A DNA stretch of 64,000 nucleotides from positions 14,774,001 to 14,838,000 of the forward strand of contig NC_066276.1 in NCBI RefSeq assembly GCF_905404315.1, read 5' to 3'. A model generated the notes under the pieces. That model had not been told where the DNA came from and made no database searches. It saw only the letters and a program-made list of their open reading frames with translations. Source of the DNA: Leptidea sinapis. Lineage: Eukaryota > Arthropoda > Insecta > Lepidoptera > Pieridae. Both the position numbers and the translations under genes were made by a program. Positions 11,274-20,915 of the stretch are shown one piece after another; within the stretch, counting starts at the first letter, position 1; the number at the start of each line of letters is the position of its first letter.

Positions 11274-12020
11274 AAACACTCACCAACACAGACACACATT
11301 TTTTATTATAAGTAATGTATTGTTTTCTTACTGGTTTTCTTTTACATGTGAAATATTTTACAAATTATGATCCTGAAATGTAAGGGTCTGGTGATCTGAA
11401 ATACAGGGTGAACCTACTTCAGGCACCTCACAAATACATGCTCTTAAAAATGTAACACTTATGTATATACTGTATTAATGCAAGATCTTTTGTGACGAGA
11501 AATAAACAGATAATATTATTATAAAAAGAAGTTTGCCAGAACATTGTAATCAATTAAGTTCGTGCTTCACAGGTGAATTTTCCCTAGCTGTACGACATGT
11601 TTCACAATACGAAGCATACTACTTTAAGGAACGTAGTATACTATTTTTAAAAAACAATTTACGAAGATTCAAAAATCAGCGATAGCCCCAGAGGATATAA
11701 AATCGACAACAACGAAATGGTATCTTATCATAGACCAAGTATTGTAACTAGACTAATTGATAGCTTCCGTATCACTCACACGAGAAAAAGAAAAACTTAT
11801 GCGAGTCTTATGTAAAGAAAAGATAGAGTGATTAGATTTTTTGTTTCGCCATGCGTGCCGGTTTTTTCAAGGTGTGCTAAACAAACTTGACAGCGCTGCA
11901 CAGATATTTTGTTTACTTTTATTTGCGTCTATAAAAATAAGCTATTATTGTTGTGAAACGTGTGAAATATCTACTATTTATTCAATATCAGTGACAATTT
12001 TAAGTAGAATCGAAGGAAAT
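11274..12020. other. no gene recognised
   Basis: AT-rich sequence upstream of the possible THAP fragment. No splice or promoter pattern can be defended. Confidence 0.5.
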
Positions 12021-12090
12021 ATGGTACGATGTTGTGTTTTACGATGTAAAAGTGATAGTGAAAGAACACTTGTGTTATATTATGTTCCTA
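12021..12090 (+). pseudogene. possible THAP-domain N-terminal fragment
   Basis: ATG at 12021 opens a 23-codon stretch starting M-V-R-C-C-V-L-R-C-K-S. This spacing of Cys residues resembles the start of a THAP zinc finger, as in P-element-type transposases and host THAP proteins. It then runs into a (TA)n tract (about 12098-12113), and the rest of the domain is not seen. It may be a first exon or a fossil; chance is possible. Confidence 0.25.
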
Positions 12091-13181
12091 TTTTACCTAT
12101 ATATATATATATAGGATATTATCTGCCTCATGTTGTCCACGCCAAACCGATGTCTAGTTACTATACTTGATCTATGTACTATCATGTCGTATATCAAGGT
12201 CATCGACTACAACCAAGTGGTTCTGACATAGTAAATGTAACATTCGAATATATTTATTAATTTAGAAACAAGTACAGATACATCCTTAAAATCTGAAAAC
12301 CAAAATAAGATATAGTTAAGGACATATGGATGTCTCCTTAAACAGTGTCACTGTGCAAACATAATAATATTTCAATTACAACTATATACCTATATAGCAA
12401 AGTACCAGTAAACAAAATTCAAGAACTTAAAAGTCTATAAAATAATAAATAAATAATATTAAATGAAATAGGCTAAACCTAAGGTAAAGAAATATATTAA
12501 ATCTGTAGCAATAATGTCATGAATTATTTTTAAAAATCTCAAACTAAAGTTAAATGACGTTATACTAACAATATGGTCTCAAAGCTCATAACCTTCATGA
12601 CACAGTTTTCATAAATCCCGACACATCCCTCGCGATAATTTCCATTTGTTATCCCTCCCGGAGGACCACTCCTCTTTATTTCTCCCCTCAACGACTTCCG
12701 ATTATAACTTGGTATTATATCACTTTCATTTTGTAACTTATAGAATTTTCAGATTTTTTAAATAATCCGTTTGTGTGGCTTCTATTTAAAGTAAGATTAT
12801 TATGTCTTGATTGTTTAAATGCTGATATTTTCTTATGTTAAAGAAATGAAGAGTTAAACAAAAATGATGATGGAAAACTACTTTATTACATTTCTATTTT
12901 GAATATTTTGAGATATAACTGTACAGCGATACAATAATTAACTTCTGATATTTAATTACATAATTAAGATCTTAATCTTTAGTTTATTGGCCAATACAAA
13001 ACAAATACATGCATTTCTATGAAATAAGTACCACGAAAACGTCACGGGTTTATCTGGGTACCTTCAGCCATTCAATGTATTTTTGATTTTCAATTTTCAA
13101 TTCTTTTTTTTTATTTAGTACATGTTTTGGTACAATTGTTTTGAGTAATCTTAACTACAGGTTATAAATATCTTAGATCAT
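12091..13181. other. no gene recognised; (TA)n microsatellite
   Basis: Contains a short (TA)n run at about 12098-12113 and otherwise AT-rich sequence without coding pattern. Confidence 0.5.
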
Positions 13182-13495
13182 TTACGGCCGTTCCCAATAT
13201 ACTATCTACAGATAGAGATAAATTACTACCTTCTGCTGTCAGTAATTAGCTGTCAATAATCTGAAGCTGTCCCAATATACCCGATAAGTCATTCTTATCG
13301 CCTTATATTGGGACGCGTGAATTGCAATTTCCATACAAATTCTATCGCTGGTAAGTTATACGTCGTCCCATTGACAGACAGCGTGTACGGATAAGGTAAG
13401 TTATCGTCGATAAGTATATTGGGACAGAAAAGTCACTGATAGTTACGATTTTTATCTCCAGTAAGAGATAGACTGAATATTGGGAACGGCCGTAA
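13182..13495. mobile_element. MITE with nested palindromes, copy 1
   Basis: Inverted termini start TTACGGCCGTTCCCAATA and end TATTGGGAACGGCCGTAA. Inside are further inverted pairs, for example GTCCCAATATA (13269-13279) with TATATTGGGAC (13304-13314). There is no ORF. The copy at 13992 has the same layout. The direct target duplication is not clear, because the palindromic end obscures it. Confidence 0.85.
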
Positions 13496-13705
13496 GTGAC
13501 CAGTATCGTTTCCACGTATTGTACGAGTATTTATCGAATTTGAATAACTGAAGTTAAATTATTACAAAAGAAATATCTTTTTACCTATGAATTACAATCT
13601 TGGCAACATTTAAGTACAGAATGAAAATATATTTCCCAATAAACCAACGTAGATACTAATAATATTTCACATAATCTTATGTTCAAAGGCAAATCGAGTA
13701 AAAAT

Positions 13706-13825
13706 ATGAGCCGTAGACCGGACGCGGCCGGTCAAAAGGCTCTCATATCCGGAGCTGAAGCCGCTCGAGCATATTACGGCATGATCGAAAAATCTTCAAT
13801 AAAACCCGAGATATCGAAATTATAA
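13706..13825 (+). CDS. 39-codon ORF of unknown function
   Basis: ATG at 13706-13708, preceded by AAAAAT, opens 39 codons ending TAA at 13825. The product is polar and charged (begins M-S-R-R-P-D-A-A-G-Q, middle G-A-E-A-A-R-A-Y-Y-G). Local GC content is far above the flanks, as in a coding exon. AATAAA follows at 13912-13917. No family is recognised, and no signal peptide or membrane segment is visible. It sits between two copies of the palindromic MITE. It could be a short gene, one exon of a longer one, or chance. Confidence 0.3.
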   Translation: MSRRPDAAGQKALISGAEAARAYYGMIEKSSIKPEISKL

Positions 13826-13991
13826 CGCAACGTCTATTAATACGATTTGTTCTATTTTATTATACTGACTTTGTTTTATGACTTTGTGCGGAAATTTTGT
13901 TACAAATAGCCAATAAATCGATGAGAAGAAATTGAAAGGGAGAATATATGATTGTGATTTTATGGGCCTCTATTTTTTACCTCAGAGTTAC

Positions 13992-14300
13992 TTACGGACG
14001 TTTCCAATATACTATCTACGGATAGATATAAATTACTACCTTCTACTGTCAGTAATTAGTTGTCAATAATCTGAAGCAGTCCCAATATACCCGATAAGTC
14101 ATTCTTATCGCCTTATATTGGGACGCGTGAATTGAAATTTCCATACAAACTTCTATCGCTGGTAAGCTATACGTCTTCCCATTGACAGACAGCGTGTAAG
14201 GTGAGTTACCGTCGATAAGTTTATTGGGACAGAAAAATCAACGATAGTTATGATTTTTATTTCAAGTAAGAGATAGATTGAATATTGGGAACGGCCGTAA
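13992..14300. mobile_element. MITE with nested palindromes, copy 2
   Basis: Same family and orientation as 13182-13495, with scattered substitutions (left end TTACGGACGTTTCCAATA) and a few-base deletion near 14196. Ends AACGGCCGTAA at 14300. Confidence 0.85.
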
Positions 14301-14381
14301 AGGTGTTGCGGTGTTATTGACAGTCTTTGCTTACATTAAATTTTTGAAATGAAAACTTCTTCTACATTTGAAAAAAAATCG

Positions 14382-14757
14382 AAGATGGCCGCCGCTCAAA
14401 AGTATGATAACTACATTATGGGTATTGTATCAGAGGTTCTCGAGGGTGCTGAGAACGATTTTGTGATCATTTTTCAAATCCAAGATGGCCGCCGCACAAA
14501 ATAATGATTTCAGCAATATGGATATCGTGTCCGAGATTATCGAGGGTGCAGAGAACGATTTGGTAATCATTTTTCAAATCCAAGATGGCCGCCGCACAAA
14601 ATTATGATTTCAGCAATATGGATATCGTACCCGAGGTTCTCGAGGGTGCAGAGAACGACTTGGTGATCATTTTTAAAATCCAAGATGGCCGCCGAACAAA
14701 ATTATGATTTTAGCAATATGGATATCGTGTCCGAGGTTCTCGAGGGTGCAGAGAACA
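14382..14757. repeat. minisatellite, 100-bp unit, about 3.8 copies
   Basis: AAGATGGCCGCCG recurs at 14382, 14482, 14582 and 14682, an exact 100-bp period. Each unit continues through CAATATGGATATCGT and GGTTCTCGAGGGTGC blocks. Units 2-4 are closest to each other and unit 1 is the most diverged. Relatives occur at 48172-48380. Confidence 0.9.
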
Positions 14758-15280
14758 AGAAAGAGACAGATACATAAATTCAAAAGATTTCGTGGGAGGA
14801 AATGAGGAAGCATTATACAGTGTCTTGGTACCAGGCGATCATAGTTGAAGAAGAGATTGTCTTATCTATGACGTGCCCACGAGGTATTACCACATAGTCA
14901 CCAGGAGGACATAAGCATGGTAGCGGTGATAGTTCAGGAATAGCGGTTGGAATCATGTGTCATGCTAGCAACATGTACCAGGACTTCATATGCAGTAAGA
15001 TATATTTACCATATTAAGATTCATTTCATACTCATTCAAACTGTATGATACATACATACAGTTTCCATAAGCCTATTGTATCATTTATCGAGAATGTAAG
15101 CTCTGAGTCTGAATACGAGACTATGCAATATAATATACGAATAAAATACAAAATAATTATCAAACTTTGTATTAGTATGATCATTACTAAAACCTACTTT
15201 TATATTAGTCTCATTATCGTGAAGCCAAAATTTTTTGAAGTTGTATGTATTTTTTAATGCTGACTTATATTCAAACATAT
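14758..15280. other. no gene recognised
   Basis: Unassigned. Short frames around 15045-15260 on both strands are AT-rich chance frames. Confidence 0.5.
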
Positions 15281-15470
15281 TTAAAAAAAAGGTCAAAAAA
15301 ATAAAAAATAAAATTTGGCGTGGAGCACCCTTAATATTTCGGGAGATGAAAAATAGTTGTCCGATTCTCAGACCTACCCAATATGCACTCAAAATTTCAC
15401 GAGAATCGGTCAAGCCGTTTCGAATGAGTTTAACTACAAACACTGCGACATGAGAATTTTATACCCTTTA
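15281..15470 (+). repeat. 3' end of an RTE-type retroposon
   Basis: CACGAGAATCGGTCAAGCCG, then GAATGAGTTTAACTACAAAC and CATGAGAATTTTATA, is the conserved 3' UTR pattern of insect RTE-like LINE ends (from memory). Confidence 0.5.
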
Positions 15471-15478
15471 TACGGTTT

Positions 15479-15512
15479 TGTAAAGAAACTGTAGTTCTTT
15501 AAAGTACATTTT
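15479..15512 (+). repeat. relic of Ty3/gypsy 5' LTR
   Basis: 34 bp beginning TGTAAAGAAACTGTAG, identical to the first 34 bp of the 3' LTR at 17976-18009. The rest of the 5' LTR, the primer-binding site, gag and protease are absent before RT sequence starts at about 15602. Confidence 0.7.
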
Positions 15513-15601
15513 ACATTATTTTTTTTATTTTTTACTTATATTTACTTACATTGTACAAATCTAGGTTATGTATAGATTTTAGAAACCTAAATAAAATTGT
15601 G

Positions 15602-16685
15602 GTGCCGGAAGCGCAACCATTTCCACTGATTGACGACTTGGTGACGAAGACAAGAAACTCAAAATACTTTACGACGTTATATAGACATAAACTCAGCCTT
15701 CTGTTCTATACCGCTAAGGGTCGAAGATAGGAAGAAGACGGGATTCGTCACCCAGGATGGACACTATCAGTTGACAGTTTTACCCTTCGGTTTGAAGACT
15801 TCACCAGCTATTTTTCAAAGGATCTTAAGTAACATTTTACGCAAGTATAAGCTTACTACATTCAAAGATTTTACAGTCAACTACATAGACGATATCCTTA
15901 TATTTTCTAAAACTTTTTCCGAACATATAAATCATTTAACACTGTTGTTAGAAGCTATAAAAAGGGAAGGTTTTAGACTTAAATTCACAAAATGTACGTT
16001 TGCTTCAGACTCTGTGAAATATCTTGGTCATATAATTCATAATAATACAGTGCGACCAGTAAAAGATAATTTAATTTCAATAAAACAATTTCCAACACCA
16101 AAAACGCAGAAAAATGTCAGACAATTTTTGGGGAAAATTAACTTCTACCATGAATATATACCAAAAAGTAGTTTAATTTTAGACCCTCTTCATAATTTAC
16201 TTAGGAAAAATCAAAAATTTATTTGGACAGAAGAATGTCAAACATCATTTCAAAAAATAAAAGACTTATTGTGCTCACAGCCGATTTTAGAGATATATGA
16301 TCAGAATTTGCCAATAAATATTTACACCGATGCATCTTTACAAGGTCTTGGGGCAGTCCTTAAACAAACACAACCAAACGGAAAAGACAAACCAGTTGCA
16401 TATTTTTCAAAAAAACTAAATCAATTACAAAAACAGAAAAAGGCAGTTTATTTAGAATGTTTAGCTATTAAAGAGGCAATAAAGTATTGGCAATATTGGT
16501 TAATAGGGAAGTCATTTACAGTATACTCAGATCATAAACCACTAGAAAATTTAAATATTAAGTCTAGAACAGATGATGAACTGGGAGATCTAACATATTA
16601 TTTGTCACAGTATGATTTTAAAATAAAATATGCTCCGAGCAAGGATAATATAGAAGCAGATTGCTTGAGTAGGTTGCAGTATTAG
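15602..16685 (+). pseudogene. Ty3/gypsy pol: reverse transcriptase and RNase H
   Basis: The main open part is 15771-16685 (304 residues). Between 15602 and 15771 upstream RT blocks are readable but frameshifted (P-L-I-D-D-L near 15624, K-Y-F-T-T-L, then T-G-F-V-T-Q-D-G-H in another frame). The open part holds V-L-P-F-G-L-K-T-S-P-A-I-F, the catalytic Y-I-D-D (about 15880), the K-Y-L-G-H block, and RNase H with Y-T-D-A-S, an E in Y-L-E-C-L-A-I, and Y-S-D-H-K-P-L. The catalytic residues seen are intact, but the enzyme cannot be made whole because of the upstream breaks and missing gag and protease. Confidence 0.85.
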
Positions 16686-16726
16686 AGGCAAGTGAAGATA
16701 CAGAAGAACAATTAAAAATAGTTAAC

Positions 16727-17752
16727 ATGATAAAATTAAATGATATCGTCACAGACCAGGAAAATAATGCAGACATACAAAACAATAAAATGAACTTTAT
16801 ATCAAAAAATAATATTTACTATAAAAAGGATAGGAAATGTGAAAAAATAATTTTAACAAAAGATTTCAGTAAAAGTCTTATAAAATCTGTACATGAAAAC
16901 ATGTGTCATTTAGGTATAAAACAAATGCAAAACAAAATTAGTAAACTGTATACAGCAAAAAATTTAACTACAAATATTAAACAGTATTGTAAAAGCTATA
17001 AAATATGTATAAAAAATAAAACATGGGGAAAGAATAGATATGGGCTCATGTCCCATTTAGGACCTGCCACAAAACCCTTGCAAATAGTATCCATAGACAC
17101 AATTGGAGGTTTTGGTGGCTCGCGATCTACGAAAAAATACTTACACCTTTTAGTGGATCATTTTACGCGGTTCGCTTATATTATTACTTCGAAAACGCAA
17201 AATGCTAATGATTTCATTAAACTAATAAATAAAGTAATAGATTATGATAAAATTGAAATTCTTCTTACAGATCAATATCCGGGGTTCAACTCAAAAGAAT
17301 TTAAAACATTTCTAAATGAAAAATCAATACAAATGATATTCACTGCAGTAAATGCTCCGTTTTCTAATGGCTTAAATGAAAGACTAAACCAAACGCTTGT
17401 GAACAAAATTAGATGCAGAATAAATGCAAATAATAATAAGAAAGCATGGACAACCATTGCTCATGACTGTGTGGAAATATATAATAGTACGGAACATACA
17501 GTTACAGCATTTGCACCAAAATATCTATTACATGGTACAGATGTTTCTTTTTTGCCAAAGCAATTAAAAATAGATAAAACAGAAGTAGAATGGATTACAG
17601 ATAGGAAACTAGCATTCGAAAATTCGATGAAGTCACATAATTACAATAAACAAATGTTTAATAAAAACAGAACTCAAATTGACTTTGCTATGGGAGATAT
17701 GGTCTATGTAGAAAATGGCAATAAACTCAATAAAAAAAACTGGATGAACTGA
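16727..17752 (+). pseudogene. Ty3/gypsy pol: integrase
   Basis: 341 open residues, in a different frame from the RT/RNase H part. The N-terminus has an HHCC-type zinc finger (H-E-N-M-C-H, then C-K-S-Y-K-I-C). The core has the catalytic D (V-S-I-D-T), D (L-L-T-D-Q-Y-P) and E (G-L-N-E-R-L-N-Q) of the DDE fold. The frame closes early after an A8 run at 17732-17739. In the next frame the expected C-terminal block (I-G-P-Y-K-I) continues to about 17850 with a stop, so this is a slippage-type frameshift plus further decay. Confidence 0.85.
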
Positions 17753-17963
17753 AGATCGGTCCATATAAAATTATTGAGAAAATATCTAATTCAATATAGT
17801 CTGAGTCGAATCTCTTTCATATCAGTAAACTTATACCAATACTGGAGTAAAATTATATAAATAAAAATATAGTGATATATCTTTGTATAATGCTGTAAAA
17901 TTCAGATATCATTATAATAACTTAAGTGTACATGACGAAAAATGTGGTAAAAATTTTCCTTTC

Positions 17964-17975
17964 GATGGAGGGAGA
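17964..17975 (+). other. polypurine tract of the Ty3/gypsy element
   Basis: GATGGAGGGAGA sits directly before the TGTAAAG start of the 3' LTR, the expected place for the plus-strand primer. Confidence 0.7.
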
Positions 17976-18290
17976 TGTAAAGAAACTGTAGTTCTTTAAA
18001 GTACATTTTGTGTAACGCTCTATGGCCGGTAAGTTGTGATTGTCTGTAATGTCGATACAGACAGATGACAGCCGCCATGTTCTGAGACATTTGTTGCTAA
18101 TTAAATAAGTTATGAAAAGTGATTAATATAATAAGGAATTGAGAGTAATAGACTTTAATTGTCGTTTCTTTGATTTCAGGTGAGATACCTATTTTAAGTT
18201 TATAATGTAATCGTACAATTACTCATGTGTATATTTTACGCTAATAAAATTAAAAACTTTGATTTCAGAGCAACGCCATTGTTTATTTGA
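17976..18290 (+). repeat. 3' LTR of Ty3/gypsy element (right end approximate)
   Basis: Starts TGTAAAGAAACTGTAG after the polypurine tract and contains AATAAAA near 18243. The right boundary is uncertain because the 5' LTR is truncated, so no second full copy is available and no target duplication was confirmed. Confidence 0.55.
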
Positions 18291-18847
18291 AACTTCAATT
18301 CCTGATTCAAAAATTACGTATTAAACAAAATACATATACATATACAAACGATATAAAACGTACGTATTTTAATGTCCCACTTTATTCTCACTATACATAT
18401 ATCTCTACTTAATTTCTTTTAATGTGTCTGTTAATCAATAGAACTAAGTAGAATATATATTTATAGCGCGTCAGATAATCAGTATTATCTATACTCAATA
18501 TACCTATTAGGGAGGGTAGTTCTATATGAGATTATTTTTAGCTAATCAGAATCAATTGAGAAGATGTATCCAATAAAATTTATGAAGACAAATATGTAGA
18601 TGAGACTCACAGCGACAGGTATATTTCCCTTACTTAACATCTTAAGCACTTCTTCAAATGCTGAGAGGAGCCTCTTTGTTGAGCTATCTCGTATCTTCTT
18701 CATCCGTCACCACATCGAAATTGTCAAATCGTTCGGGTTCTAGTAGTTGTAGTTGTAGTTGTAGTAGGCGTTTAACAGCTCGGATAGCCCAAGATATCTT
18801 ATGTCTTAGGGCCTCAAATATATCTTAGAAATTTCCGCAGTTGTTGC
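18291..18847. other. no gene recognised; (GTAGTT)n microsatellite
   Basis: A GTAGTT run lies at about 18742-18770. The minus strand of 18670-18740 reads briefly like coding sequence (L-L-E-P-E-R-F-D-N-F-D), then meets stops. Nothing can be assigned. Confidence 0.4.
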
Positions 18848-18922
18848 AGGAGAATGTGGGCGGCGGTGATCTCTGAACATCAGGTGACCCAGCTCGTTTG
18901 TCCTACTTTTCCATAAAAAATA
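18848..18922 (+). repeat. repeat B: 3' tip of a LINE
   Basis: GAATGTGGGCGGCGGTGATC, then ACATCAGGTGACCC and TTTTCCATAAAAAA, matches the LINE 3' end of 24640-25228 and 56100-56196. Confidence 0.65.
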
Positions 18923-19110
18923 TGAGTTAAGTGAAAATATTTCTATTCTTAGACAAAATCACTGCATAGTATAAAACAAAGTTTTTTTAATAGATAGAGT
19001 GATTCAAGAGGAGGGTTTATATGTTTAATACATGCATAAGATAGTAGAAAAACAGTGAGTATTGAAGAGGTTTCTAAGGTGATGACATACATGAACACAT
19101 TTTTTTTGCG

Positions 19111-19292
19111 TTTTTTTTTAAGAAAATAAGGGACGAGACGAGCAGGACGTTCAGCTGATGGAAATATATTCGCCCTGTCCATTACAATGGCGCTCGTCAC
19201 CTTGAGACATAAGATCTTAAGTCCCATTTGCCCAGTAATTTCACTACCTACGGCGCCCTACAGACCGAAACACAGTAATGCTTACACATTCT
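19111..19292 (-). repeat. SINE-like repeat A, copy 5 (internally deleted)
   Basis: Reverse copy with a T-rich start and GACGAGCAGGACGTTCAGCT. It has lost the hairpin block and ends in CGAAACACAGTAATGCTTAC. Confidence 0.75.
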
Positions 19293-20084
19293 TACCGTTC
19301 TTTAACATTTTCCAAAAGACGAATTCCGAATAATTCTGAAGTGACTCAGCAACACTGGTATCCCTTCGTTTCCCAATCATTAATATTTTTCCGTTAACAG
19401 AAACACGTGGGGCACATACAATATTAATATCTGAACCTTAATCCGAAACCTTACGTAACCGTATTGGTGGGTGTTCCAATGCTGCCACGGTCATATATAT
19501 AAATAAATCATATATCTCTCATCGTTAAGGCAACACTAAATGCCAGCGACCTTGAGCGATATGAGTTCACGGCTGCCGGCCCGCCATCAATGTAACAAAG
19601 CCAATATTTTCAAAATTCTTGCGTGGAAAACAATTTATATGCTTACAATCCTCGTTATTCACTACTAATCTGAATAAATGAACCTACACAAAAAAGTACA
19701 AGCTATAAGAATAACTTCTCTGAGAGAAGTACCAAAAAAATGCGTCACGCCATGCCAAAAAACTTGTTTAACTTCAAAGAAAAATGGTAGTTCAAAAAGG
19801 CTCGGCAGTGTTAACTATAACCAACAGCAAGCATTAGCAACCTACAAATAAGACTTAAGGATATGTGTAACAGGATTAAGTAGTGTTCATAGCTCGAAAT
19901 GCTATACTTTCACCACAAAACTTGTCTAAAAACATAAAAACACAATTTTTGCGTGTTTTCTGCTTACTCTTCGCCTTAACGCAGCGTTCGTAAGAACTGT
20001 TATCGGTGGAACATTTTTTCTTTGACTTAATTTGCAAATCCGATGATTTCGAAAAAAAAATTATCACTTTTCCGGTTATTATAC
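19293..20084. other. no gene recognised
   Basis: Unassigned. A 63-codon minus frame (19876-20067) is Lys-rich without family resemblance. Confidence 0.5.
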
Positions 20085-20092
20085 ATCTATCC

Positions 20093-20542
20093 CAGGGGTG
20101 CTCAAACGGTCGATCGGGATCGACAGATCGATCGCGAGTGCTTTTTGAGTCGATCTCGAGAAAAAAATCCGGTATAATAAACTAAAATTGGTAATTACGT
20201 ACCATGTTATGAAAAGTATGCTCAGGACATGCAGTGTCACGCTTCAACATCCAAAGTCACTATTTAGTTAAGTTCAGAACTTTAGAACGCGATTGTTTTG
20301 TAAGAACCAATAAACTCGAAATTTTGAATAATAATTATGAGTTTTTTCATTGACATTTAAGAGCAGACCTACACTTGACTAAAAAAATGCATATTTTGCG
20401 CAAAACTAATATCTATGTCATCGTGACACTCTACCTAGACGACAATCCTTCATCACACATACTTGAAGCCTCTCAGAGCCGATCGGTCGTAGTCTAACAA
20501 TTTTGAGGTAGATCGCCAGCAGTTCAAGCTTGAGCACCCCTG
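20093..20542. mobile_element. non-autonomous hAT element, 450 bp
   Basis: Termini are CAGGGGTGCTCAA and its exact complement TTGAGCACCCCTG (13 bp). It is flanked by a perfect 8-bp direct duplication, ATCTATCC (20085-20092 and 20543-20550), the size made by hAT transposases. No transposase ORF is present, so it was moved in trans. Confidence 0.92.
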
Positions 20543-20550
20543 ATCTATCC

Positions 20551-20857
20551 TATGACATGCACAAATATTTTAGCTTTATATAGGTAATAGAGTTTTCCAA
20601 ATTACTACACTACCACCTCAAAAACTTCACCTCTTTATAATATTAGTATGGATACACATTATAATAATGATTGTATTATTAACTACAATAATAAATGTAT
20701 CCTGAAAATCATAAAATATGCATTATTGGTTATCATTATAAATGTTTCTTGCATTGGAAAGTGTAATTTAAATGTAAATTGAATTACCCAGTATAGATTA
20801 TGATATCATGTAGTTCTAAATACATTAATTATATACATAGAAACTGATAAGTTTTCA
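20551..20857. other. upstream region of the secreted-peptide gene
   Basis: AT-rich. CTTTATAATATTAGTATGGA at about 20633-20652 is a leftover 3' tip of an RTE-like repeat. Confidence 0.4.
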
Positions 20858-20864
20858 TATAAAT
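20858..20864 (+). promoter_or_regulatory. TATA box candidate of the secreted-peptide gene
   Basis: TATAAAT lies 58 bp before the ATG at 20916, so transcription would start near 20888 and give a leader of about 30 nt. The distance fits a TATA promoter; no start-site data are available. Confidence 0.45.
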
Positions 20865-20915
20865 ATATAGCGAAATTTCAAACTAACATATTGCAACTCT
20901 TTACCAGCTTGGAAA

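Noticed and set aside
14382..14757. CRISPR-like array
   Set aside because: Units are 100 bp long, contiguous and without unique spacers, in a eukaryotic repeat setting; it is a minisatellite.
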